From positions 1 through 38,958 of the forward strand of contig JAUSMU010000125.1 in assembly GCA_030645995.1 (NCBI GenBank): a stretch of 38,958 bases of DNA, read 5' to 3'. The notes beneath the pieces are model-generated. The model had not been told where the DNA came from. It did not search any database and saw only the letters and a program-made list of their open reading frames with translations. Shown piece by piece: positions 1-7,923 of the stretch; positions within the stretch are counted from its first letter, which is position 1, and every line of letters starts with the position of its first letter. The position numbers were made by a program, and so were the translations under genes. The DNA comes from Gammaproteobacteria bacterium. Its GTDB lineage: Bacteria > Pseudomonadota > Gammaproteobacteria > Pseudomonadales > Pseudohongiellaceae.

Positions 1-1607
1 TGATCGGCGATGACATCCTGATGCTGTGCAACGGCGTCAAGGATCACTCGATGCTGACGCTCATGCTCAATGCACAGCAGTTGGGGCAGCAGGTGCTGCC
101 GGTGATCGAAAAATATTCCGAGTTCGAGCAGTTGCTGGTGCTGGCCGATCAGCGCGAGATGCCGCGTGACACTGACGTGCGCCTGACGCCGCGCATGGGC
201 GTGCGCATGAAGCTCTCGACACGCGGTTCAGGCCGCTGGTTCGAATCCGGTGGCTCTGGTTCCAAGTTCGGCCTCACGGTTCCTGAGCTGGTGCAGCTGG
301 TGCATGAGCTGGAGAAGCGCGGTAGTGGTGACTGCCTGGAATTGTTGCACTTCCACCTTGGCAGTCAGATCGCCGACACCCAGGCTCTGCGCTCTGCTGT
401 GCGCGAAATCACGCAGTTCTATGCCGACCTGCATCTGCGCGGCATCAAGGTGAAGTACCTCGATGTCGGCGGCGGCCTCGGCGTCAATTACGGTGGCAAC
501 TACGGGAGCGGTCATGGTGCCGGGCATGGCGGTAGTCATGGTGGAGAGTACGAAGAGGTGGAATCCTCGATCAACTACGGCCTGCGGGAATATGCCAACG
601 TCATCGTCTTCACCGTCAAGGAAATCTGCGAACAACGCGGTGTGCCGATGCCCACGTTGCTCTCCGAGAGTGGCCGCGCGATCACTGCGCATCACTCCAT
701 TCTGGTAGTGCCGGTTATCGGTGTACATCAGCCGGACAACCCGCCCAAGTGCGAGGCGCCAGCCGACTCGGCGCCGGTCGTGCAGCGCATGGAAGCCGCA
801 TTGAAGGAAGCGAAGGCGGAGCGCTCACGCGGACTGCTGATGGAGGTGATTCACGATGCGCAGGACGCACGCATGGAGGCGGGGCAGCTGTCGCGGCTCG
901 GCTATCTCGACATGGAATCACTAGCCTATGTGGAGAGCGTCTACTGGAGCATCTGCCGCAAGGTGCTGCACAAGTTCACCGCGCTGCATCTGAACCCGGC
1001 CCCGGCCGAGCAGGCCGAGCTGGAGACGCAGCTGACCGATCTGTATCTGTGCGACTTCTCGGTGTTTCAGTCGATCCTCGACCATTGGGCCATCGGTCAG
1101 GTGTTCCCGGTAATGCCGCTCGACCGACTGGACGAGGAGCCGACGCGGCGCGGCCAGGTGGTGGACCTGACCTGCGACTCCGACGGCAAGATCGATCAGT
1201 ACGTCTCCTCCCACGCCAACAAGAGCTGGCTGCCGCTGCACGAGTATCGGCCGAACAAACCCTATTACCTCGGGGTGTTTCTGGTGGGGGCGTATCAGGA
1301 GATTCTTGGCGACGCCCACAACCTGCTGGGCCCCGTTGGTGAGGCGCACATCTACGCCAGCGCCGACGAGCCAGGCAACTTCTGGATTGAGGAGACCATC
1401 AAGGCCATCAGCATCAAGGACATGCTGTCGCAAGTGCAGTATGTGCCGAGCGACCTGGACCGGCGCATGACCGAGCTGATCCGCCGCAAGATCGAGGCGG
1501 GAGTGGTCAAGCCGGCCGAGGGGATGCGCATTCTCAACAACTACACGAAGCGTCTGGAAGACACCACTTACTGCGACACCGACAAGGTGCATAACTCCGC
1601 TGTATAA
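1..1607 (+). CDS. speA: Biosynthetic arginine decarboxylase, C-terminal part (5' end outside the window)
   Basis: Open frame continues to the window edge. Motifs LDVGGGLGVNYG, LLSESGRAITAHH, VGAYQEILGDAHNLLG match the PLP-dependent SpeA family. Confidence 0.95.
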   Translation, partial: IGDDILMLCNGVKDHSMLTLMLNAQQLGQQVLPVIEKYSEFEQLLVLADQREMPRDTDVRLTPRMGVRMKLSTRGSGRWFESGGSGSKFGLTVPELVQLVHELEKRGSGDCLELLHFHLGSQIADTQALRSAVREITQFYADLHLRGIKVKYLDVGGGLGVNYGGNYGSGHGAGHGGSHGGEYEEVESSINYGLREYANVIVFTVKEICEQRGVPMPTLLSESGRAITAHHSILVVPVIGVHQPDNPPKCEAPADSAPVVQRMEAALKEAKAERSRGLLMEVIHDAQDARMEAGQLSRLGYLDMESLAYVESVYWSICRKVLHKFTALHLNPAPAEQAELETQLTDLYLCDFSVFQSILDHWAIGQVFPVMPLDRLDEEPTRRGQVVDLTCDSDGKIDQYVSSHANKSWLPLHEYRPNKPYYLGVFLVGAYQEILGDAHNLLGPVGEAHIYASADEPGNFWIEETIKAISIKDMLSQVQYVPSDLDRRMTELIRRKIEAGVVKPAEGMRILNNYTKRLEDTTYCDTDKVHNSAV

Positions 1608-1613
1608 GTGGGC

Positions 1614-1636
1614 CGCGCCTCACGACCCGAGGCGCG
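1614..1636. terminator. Putative bidirectional terminator hairpin between convergent genes
   Basis: CGCGCCTC-ACGACCC-GAGGCGCG: perfect 8-bp stem between the speA stop and the convergent CigR-like gene stop. No obvious U tract. Confidence 0.45.
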
Positions 1637-1640
1637 TCAG

Positions 1641-2072
1641 CTACTCAAACACTTCTTCGAGAATCTCCACCACCACGGCCGTCGCGATGGCAACCAGGAT
1701 CAGATCCTGTCCGGCGATGCGCCACTCATGATCGGCAATCGATGGCAGTCCGGACAACATGCCCTGTGGCACTCGCGTGCGAGCGATGCCTGGGGGCAGT
1801 GGCTTGCCGCGTGCCAGATTACGCGCGATGCCCGGTGGCAGGGCGCGGCGTCCGGTCAGACCGGCTGCAGCCGCCAGCTGGCGAGCCTGTGCTGCCGTGA
1901 TGCTGGCGCGCGCGGCTGCGGGGGTGTTGCCGGAATTCCCGGGAGAATTGGTGATGACCCGGCCGGTGCTGGCCGGTGGATTTCCCCGCATCATGCCCAT
2001 TTCGGCGCAGCTGCTGAAAACCAGGAGGCCGCAGCAGAGCAGCACGGAGCGCAGTGAGACACGAGTCTTCAT
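1641..2072 (-). CDS. Small lipoprotein resembling the CigR anti-virulence regulator family
   Basis: 143 aa with signal peptide and lipobox-like LVFSSC. Repeated LPPGIAR motifs and hydrophobic C-terminus (GQDLILVAIATAVVVEILEEVF) as in CigR-like proteins. Confidence 0.6.
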   Translation of the reverse strand: MKTRVSLRSVLLCCGLLVFSSCAEMGMMRGNPPASTGRVITNSPGNSGNTPAAARASITAAQARQLAAAAGLTGRRALPPGIARNLARGKPLPPGIARTRVPQGMLSGLPSIADHEWRIAGQDLILVAIATAVVVEILEEVFE

Positions 2073-2216
2073 GGAGAATTCCTTTTTGAATCATTGAATT
2101 GAAAGGGCATTCGGGATGCTGGTCACATCTTACACGAGTATGCGCTCTGTTCTGCGATACAACGCACACAGCCAGCCTGCCTGTCCTGCTGCTTTCGCTG
2201 TGGCCGACTGCTGATG

Positions 2217-3227
2217 TCAGCTGAGTAGATTCATCCGCTCCAGCCTTGTTCGCCCGGCAGTGGTCAGCAGACCGACAGCGTCCATGTTCAGCGTCAGCTG
2301 ACGGAAGCGTTGCCGGTTGAGCTCCGGGTGCTGCAGGCGATAGCGGCGCAGATGGCGCCGCAGCTCCGCCAGATCCCACCCCTTCGCCAGGCCGATACGG
2401 TTGTAGATATTCAGAGAATTGGCCAGCCGCAGGACATTGTCGAGCACGAAGCGGCTGCGCTCCTCCAGTGCGGCCTCATCCAGCGTCGCCAGATGTTCGC
2501 GCAGGAACTCGACCCCGAAGCGAACGTGCCGAGCCTCGTCACGCAAGATGTAATCGATGGCGAAGCGCAGCACCGGCACGCGCGTATTCTGGCGCAGCTC
2601 CTGAAAGCGGGCCATGGCGAGACTCTCGATGAGTATCTGGCAGGAAATGAATTTCATGTCCCAGCGCGGCTCGTCCACGCATTCGTGTATGAGGTTCATC
2701 AGCGCGTTGCTGGGGGGCGGAATTTCTCCGCCCAATTCGTGCAGATAACGGGAAAAGAATTCCACGTGCCGGGCCTCATCTGCCACCTGGGTACTGGCGA
2801 ACAGTTTGGCCTCGACAGTGGGCAGGCACGACACCAATTGCGAGGCGATCAGCATGGCCGCCTGTTCGCCGTGCAATAGCTCCGCAATCTCCAGGCGATG
2901 CTGCCACCAGCTCAAGCGCCGCCGCTCGGCTTCCGGCAGGCGATCATAATCCGGAAATCCCAGCAGCGGATTGCCTTCGTCGCTGGAAGGAAAATGTGCA
3001 GCCGCGCTGTCCCGCTCCCAGGGGATATCGGTGTTGGCGTTCCACTGGCCGGCCTTCGCGAGTTCATACAGGCGGTGAATCGGCGTTTTGACTTGCGGGT
3101 AGTGCCAGGGGATGACGCCGTTCATTTCGGCGCTGAACTCTGAATGCTGGGAGGCGTGCTGAGAAGTCTGGTCCGGCGCGTCAGCTGTCTGGCGCAGTTG
3201 CTTGTTGAGCGGGCTGTGTATGAGCAT
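2217..3227 (-). CDS. Ferritin-like diiron protein, AurF (p-aminobenzoate N-oxygenase)-like
   Basis: Two E-X28-DEARH motifs (GEQAA...VADEARHVEFF and IESLA...LRDEARHVRFG). Start chosen at 3227 because AAGGAGG lies just upstream; the supplied ORF extends to 3299. Confidence 0.75.
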   Translation of the reverse strand: MLIHSPLNKQLRQTADAPDQTSQHASQHSEFSAEMNGVIPWHYPQVKTPIHRLYELAKAGQWNANTDIPWERDSAAAHFPSSDEGNPLLGFPDYDRLPEAERRRLSWWQHRLEIAELLHGEQAAMLIASQLVSCLPTVEAKLFASTQVADEARHVEFFSRYLHELGGEIPPPSNALMNLIHECVDEPRWDMKFISCQILIESLAMARFQELRQNTRVPVLRFAIDYILRDEARHVRFGVEFLREHLATLDEAALEERSRFVLDNVLRLANSLNIYNRIGLAKGWDLAELRRHLRRYRLQHPELNRQRFRQLTLNMDAVGLLTTAGRTRLERMNLLS

Positions 3228-3259
3228 GGCAATCCTCCTTGAAGGTCTCACTTGAAGAT

Positions 3260-3278
3260 CTTGTGACGGTCTTGTGAC
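3260..3278. repeat. Direct repeat CTTGTGAC x2, 11-nt period, in divergent intergenic region
   Basis: cttgtgac at 3260-3267 and 3271-3278. Confidence 0.5.
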
Positions 3279-3336
3279 TTGTCCAGTTAACGTAAGCATA
3301 GTCCGGATTTTGCATTCGCGCCCGACGCTGCCCGAT

Positions 3337-3365
3337 TTGACGATTTTTAATTCTCTGCCTATAGT
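3337..3365 (+). promoter_or_regulatory. Putative sigma70-type promoter for the FAAL operon
   Basis: TTGACG - 17 nt - TATAGT, about 105 nt upstream of the FAAL start. Confidence 0.6.
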
Positions 3366-3392
3366 CGATTCACAAGCTCAGATTCGTACAAA

Positions 3393-3411
3393 CCCTCTCA
3401 GGAAGAGAGGG
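3393..3411 (+). promoter_or_regulatory. Short hairpin in the predicted 5' UTR of the FAAL operon
   Basis: CCCTCTC-AGGAA-GAGAGGG: perfect 7-bp stem with 5-nt loop. Confidence 0.4.
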
Positions 3412-3469
3412 ACGAGAGCTCTGTGATTTCTCTGTGTCAGTTGTTCATGTCAGCTCAAGGATGAAACCC

Positions 3470-5143
3470 ATGCCCAAGGATCGGGATCTGCTTTCGCTTT
3501 TTGAATCTCGCCTGCACTCACAGCCCGATATGCCGCTGTATTCCTTTCTGGATCGCGATGGTGCTGTCAGTCAGTCTCTTACCGTTTCCGCTCTCTTCGT
3601 GCAGGCACGCGATCTTGCCGAAGTCCTGCAGGCTTATGGTCTGAAGCACCAGCCCGTGGTGCTGCTGTACCCTCATGGCAGTGAGTTCATCGTGGCCTTC
3701 TTCGCTGCGCTGCTGGCTGGCGCATATCCCGTGCCGGTCGCCCGGCCAAGGGGGCGGGACTGGCGCGTGCTGATGGGAATTATCCGTGCGAGCAGGGCCG
3801 GTGCGCTGTTGACGCTGAGTGCCACAGCGCGACATCTTCCAGCGGAGCTGACTGTCGGTGATCCACTGCAAATAGTCCACACCGACAACCTCCATACGCG
3901 TCGTACAGACCGAATGGCACGGTGGCAAAGACCCGTCCCGGAGTCTCGGGACATCGCCTTTATCCAGTACACCTCAGGGTCCACGTCGGCACCGAAAGGC
4001 GTGGAGATCACGCACGCCGCCATCCTGCACAACTGCGAACTGATCGCACAGGCGTTTGCGTGCTCGGGTGCAGATATCGGCGTGAGCTGGCTGCCCTTCC
4101 ATCACGACATGGGCCTGATTGGCCATGTCATCACGCCGTTGTACTGCGGCATTCACAATTATTTTCTGGCGCCATCGGACTTCGCAGCCAAACCGGTGCG
4201 CTGGTTGCAAGCCATCTCCCGTTATCGGGGCACTATCAGTGGCGCGCCGGACTTCGCCTATGAGCACTGCCATTCGCGAGTCATCGAGGAAGAGCTGGAG
4301 GCGCTGGATCTGCGCAGTTGGCGTCTTGCCTATTGTGGCGCGCAAAGAGTGTCAGCGGACACGTTGAGAAAATTCTCGGCACGGTTTGGACGCAGGGGAT
4401 TTGCCGAGCAGGCATGGCATCCCTGCTACGGACTGGCGGAGGCGACGCTCTATGTGTGCAGTCGCCAGGGGCTTCACACCCATAGACAGCAAGGCAGGCT
4501 TCGTCAAACAGAACGCGAGGACGTGAGTATTGGCCAATTGGATGGGCGCGTGGACATTCGCATTGTGGATACAGAAGCGGGTGGTGAAGTCGCGGAGGAG
4601 GAGGTCGGCGAGATTCTGGTGCGCTCTGCCGCGCTGGGCAATGGCTACCATAGAGATGCGGTGAGCACCGCAGCGACTTTCGACGTCAGCATGACTGGTT
4701 TCCTGCGTACCGGCGATCTGGGCTATATCCATGAGGGTGATCTCTACTTCACGGGGCGTTGCAAGACTTTGATCAAGAGGCGCGGGCGCAGCTTTCATGC
4801 GGAGGACATCGAGGCCGAGGTGGAGGCGCTGTTGTGCGACAAAGGGGTGCAGCGCAGCGCTGCCTTCGAGCTGAATCCGGATGCGGCGGACTCGCTGGTC
4901 ATCTTGCTGGAAGCCGATGGCAGCGTCGATCCCCGGCTTATTGAACTCAGTATTCCAGTTCTGCAGTCGCGGTTGTGTCAGACGCCGGGGATTCTCGCCA
5001 CCGACATCGTGGTGGCCCCTCGGCACAGCCTGCCCTTGACCAGCAGCGGCAAGCTGCAGCGCATGCGTTGTCGGGAGCGCTATCTGGCGGGAGACTATTC
5101 AATTCGATCCGACAAGGAGTGTGAGCATGCAAAGGAATGTTGA
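3470..5143 (+). CDS. Fatty acyl-AMP ligase (FAAL) family adenylate-forming enzyme
   Basis: AMP-binding motif YTSGSTSAPKGVEITH. FAAL-type segments GAPDFAYEHC, LRSWRLAYCGAQRVSADTLRKF, CYGLAEATLYV, RTGDLGYIHEGDLYFTGR. AAGGA 8 nt upstream of ATG 3470. Confidence 0.9.
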   Translation: MPKDRDLLSLFESRLHSQPDMPLYSFLDRDGAVSQSLTVSALFVQARDLAEVLQAYGLKHQPVVLLYPHGSEFIVAFFAALLAGAYPVPVARPRGRDWRVLMGIIRASRAGALLTLSATARHLPAELTVGDPLQIVHTDNLHTRRTDRMARWQRPVPESRDIAFIQYTSGSTSAPKGVEITHAAILHNCELIAQAFACSGADIGVSWLPFHHDMGLIGHVITPLYCGIHNYFLAPSDFAAKPVRWLQAISRYRGTISGAPDFAYEHCHSRVIEEELEALDLRSWRLAYCGAQRVSADTLRKFSARFGRRGFAEQAWHPCYGLAEATLYVCSRQGLHTHRQQGRLRQTEREDVSIGQLDGRVDIRIVDTEAGGEVAEEEVGEILVRSAALGNGYHRDAVSTAATFDVSMTGFLRTGDLGYIHEGDLYFTGRCKTLIKRRGRSFHAEDIEAEVEALLCDKGVQRSAAFELNPDAADSLVILLEADGSVDPRLIELSIPVLQSRLCQTPGILATDIVVAPRHSLPLTSSGKLQRMRCRERYLAGDYSIRSDKECEHAKEC

Positions 5144-5423
5144 AGAAGCAGTACAGCGGCGGGTGTTGGATGCATTGAAAGACATCTGTCGACAACGCGG
5201 CCAGGCCGTGGACCCGCAACCTGATACTACAATCGGTGCTTTGGGGCTGGAGTCGCTGCAGTTGGTGGAGATCGTCTTCGAGTTGGAGACCTGCTATCAG
5301 GTGCAGGTCGACGAAGAACAACTGGCGCAACTGGAAAGTGTGGCAGATGTGATTGAGATGTTTAGCGACGCACTGCAGAGGGCTTCGCAGCAAATGGCTC
5401 CGCAGCAGGAAGCAACCGTATGA
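5127..5423 (+). CDS. Acyl carrier protein (phosphopantetheine attachment site)
   Basis: 98 aa acidic protein with GLESLQLVEIVFELE. AAGGAG upstream of ATG 5127. Overlaps the FAAL 3' end. Confidence 0.9.
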   Translation: MQRNVEEAVQRRVLDALKDICRQRGQAVDPQPDTTIGALGLESLQLVEIVFELETCYQVQVDEEQLAQLESVADVIEMFSDALQRASQQMAPQQEATV

Positions 5424-6682
5424 ATACGAGGATCGCAGCAGCGCGCCTGTTGATGGAGGCCGGTGCCGCCCATCGCGACGGCAATTATGCCGAGGCGCTG
5501 TCTTTGACGTGCAAGGCGCTGGAGCAGATGTTTGCCCGTCGCGAGCCGTCGGTGATTCGTGCGCTGTTGCGTGAGTATCCGTGGCCCTCTGGTGCGACCC
5601 GGCTGCTGCATACCGAGGTCGGTCCGCGTATCGAATTGAGTCCGCAGGATTTTTGCGCCGAGGCAAGCAGACAGTTTCTCGACTACGCGGCTGGGATGCC
5701 CGTGTGGTTCTCGCGCAGGACGCTCGTGGAGGCTGTCTATGTGTTCCTGCAGAGAAGGGCCGCTGATTGTCTGGAGAGCGCCTTGGCAATAAAGCAACAA
5801 CAACGGATTCTGCTCTGCCTTCACCGACTGCGTGCGCCGTTGCAATCCCGCCTGCCCGCTGCGGCTGCACACCGAGAAGCTGTGATTCTGGGACTGAGCC
5901 CCTTGCTCCATGAACCGCACGCGGCGCTGCGTCGACTGCTGCAGCAGCACGACTTCTATTTCGAGTACAACTATGCCAAGCGTTGCGAGCATGACGCGGC
6001 CGCAGAGTCGCTTCCTGCTCAGCCAAGGTTTGTGTGGCCGGACAGGGAAGCCTATGCAGCACTGGTGCGACGGCATCCGGGTTCCCGTGTGTTGGTGACG
6101 ATTCACATGGGGGATTTTGTGGGCGCCTTCCGGTGCATAGCCGAGCAGGTCGAAGACGGGCGCACAGTCATGTCGCTGCAACGCGAGAGTCGGTCACCGG
6201 AGGCGGACGCGCCCGGTGCAGCGCTGCATCTGCAGGTGTTGAGGCATGGAGCAGACGCTCCCGCTGAGGCCGTGGCGGGACTGCGAAAAGGCGACCGGAG
6301 TCTGGGCGTGCTGTTTGATCTGAGGGACGATTTCGGCACGACGACGGAGGTCATGTTTTTTGGTTGCAGGGCTCATCTCGTCAAAGGTCCGGCGCTGCTG
6401 GCCATTATCGGGCGGGCTCCGATCATTCCCTTTGTCACATGGGAATGCGCTGGTGTCGATGTGATTGAAATGGAAGACCTGATCGACACGCGGGTGCTGC
6501 ACGGTGAGTCCGTGGGAATGGCCGCCACCCGCATCACACAGCGACTCGCGCTGCTCGCAGAGCGCTGGATAAGACGTGCACCGGCACAGTGGAAATATCT
6601 CCCTGCACTGCCTGGCTACTGTCACCGCAATAGCAGACTGAACGGTCAGGTGACCGCGCTTGCGCCAGGGGGGCACGCATGA
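5420..6682 (+). CDS. LPLAT / HtrB-LpxL-like acyltransferase family protein
   Basis: H-X4-D motif in VTIHMGDFVGAF followed by LGVLFDLRDDFGTTTEVMFFGCRAHLVKGPALLAIIGRAPIIPFVT. ATGA overlap with the ACP gene. Confidence 0.75.
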   Translation: MNTRIAAARLLMEAGAAHRDGNYAEALSLTCKALEQMFARREPSVIRALLREYPWPSGATRLLHTEVGPRIELSPQDFCAEASRQFLDYAAGMPVWFSRRTLVEAVYVFLQRRAADCLESALAIKQQQRILLCLHRLRAPLQSRLPAAAAHREAVILGLSPLLHEPHAALRRLLQQHDFYFEYNYAKRCEHDAAAESLPAQPRFVWPDREAYAALVRRHPGSRVLVTIHMGDFVGAFRCIAEQVEDGRTVMSLQRESRSPEADAPGAALHLQVLRHGADAPAEAVAGLRKGDRSLGVLFDLRDDFGTTTEVMFFGCRAHLVKGPALLAIIGRAPIIPFVTWECAGVDVIEMEDLIDTRVLHGESVGMAATRITQRLALLAERWIRRAPAQWKYLPALPGYCHRNSRLNGQVTALAPGGHA

Positions 6683-7923
6683 GCCAGAGCTTGTTCAGAG
6701 AAGAGGCGCTGCTGGCGACGACCGGTGAGCGGTTCGGTGCAGCGATGTTTTATCAGCCGCCCGCCGTGCGCCTGTTCTGCGTTGGAATGCTGCTGACTTT
6801 CATGGGGTTTCTCCTGTTCGCGGGATTCGCCGGTTTCAAGCGGACGGAAGTGGCGCGCGGGCAACTCAATCCGCTTGCCGGAGCCGTGAAAGTCTATGCG
6901 GCGCGTGTCGGCGTCTTGCAGGAGATCGTCGCTCGCGAGGGGCAGCGCGTGGATGCCGGGCAGCGACTCGCCGTCGTGTCGGCACGTCAGTTTGATCAGG
7001 AAGGCGGAGCGACTCTTTCTTTCCTGTTGCAGCAGGTCGACAGTCAGCTGCGACAACTGGAAGACGAGATACAGCTGGCTTGTGAGACGGCGGCCTTGGA
7101 AAGTGAACAGTGGAGGCAGAAAGTATCGGCACTGCAAGCCGAGCTGGTGCTGTTGGGTGATCAGCAGGAACTTATCGAGAGCCGCCGCTCGCTCAGCGAA
7201 CAGGATTATGCGCGCAGCAGCCATCTGCACAAACAGGGAATGCTGCCCGATTCCCTGCTTGATCAGCAGCTGGACAAACTCTACAGCGCGCGGCAGTTGA
7301 GCCGCGTGAATCTCCTGCAGATCGAAACGCGCGGACAGGTACTGGCGGAGGCACAGCACCAACTGGCAATGCAGCCTCTGCAATTGCGGCGCGAGTTGCT
7401 GGAGCTGGAACGCGCGCGTTCGCAGCTGCTGACCCGCCGCAAGGAAATCGAGACACAAGGCGCCTTCGCGGTGACCGCCCCGGCGGCGGGCGTCATCAGC
7501 AATCTGCTGGCCACACAAGGCGACACGCTGGAACCGAATCAGCCACTACTCAGCCTGCTGCCTGCGGACAGCCAGTTGGAGGCGTGGCTCTATCTGCCCT
7601 CGCGGGCGCGGGGCGAAGTGGCCCTGCAGCAGGAAATCATGCTGGCCTACGATGCCTATCCCGTGCGCACCTTCGGTGCGTTCCCGGCCACGGTGACGTT
7701 TATTGCCGACACGGTCATGGACCCGCGTGAGGTCGCTCTGCCTCACGAGCTTCGCGAACCGGTGTATCTGGTGCGCGCTCGATTGGGCAAGCAGACGATC
7801 GAAGACACGGCGCTGGAGCGCCTGCGGCCGGGCATGCAGTTTAGTGCGCAGATCGTCACGGCGCGGCAAACCCTGCTGCAGAGAGTGTTCGCCCCGCTGG
7901 GCAGTCTCGGGAGAAAACTGTGA
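6679..7923 (+). CDS. HlyD-family (CvaA-like) membrane fusion/secretion accessory protein
   Basis: N-terminal TM segment, RGQLNPLAGAVKVYAARVGVLQEI lipoyl-like half motif, coiled coil, VTAPAAGVISNLLATQGDTLEPNQPLLSLLP. ATGA overlap with upstream gene. Confidence 0.9.
   Translation: MSQSLFREEALLATTGERFGAAMFYQPPAVRLFCVGMLLTFMGFLLFAGFAGFKRTEVARGQLNPLAGAVKVYAARVGVLQEIVAREGQRVDAGQRLAVVSARQFDQEGGATLSFLLQQVDSQLRQLEDEIQLACETAALESEQWRQKVSALQAELVLLGDQQELIESRRSLSEQDYARSSHLHKQGMLPDSLLDQQLDKLYSARQLSRVNLLQIETRGQVLAEAQHQLAMQPLQLRRELLELERARSQLLTRRKEIETQGAFAVTAPAAGVISNLLATQGDTLEPNQPLLSLLPADSQLEAWLYLPSRARGEVALQQEIMLAYDAYPVRTFGAFPATVTFIADTVMDPREVALPHELREPVYLVRARLGKQTIEDTALERLRPGMQFSAQIVTARQTLLQRVFAPLGSLGRKL

Noticed and set aside
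5353-5574. 73-aa + strand ORF containing a GG (VDGGRCRPSRRQL) considered as a hidden PCAT substrate
   Set aside because: Overlaps the ACP and acyltransferase genes in another frame, has no leader-like hydrophobic pattern before GG, and no independent RBS evidence.
4947-6062. 371-aa - strand ORF within the FAAL/ACP/acyltransferase region
   Set aside because: Antisense to three genes with clear family motifs; Arg/Ala/Ser/Thr-rich low-information translation.
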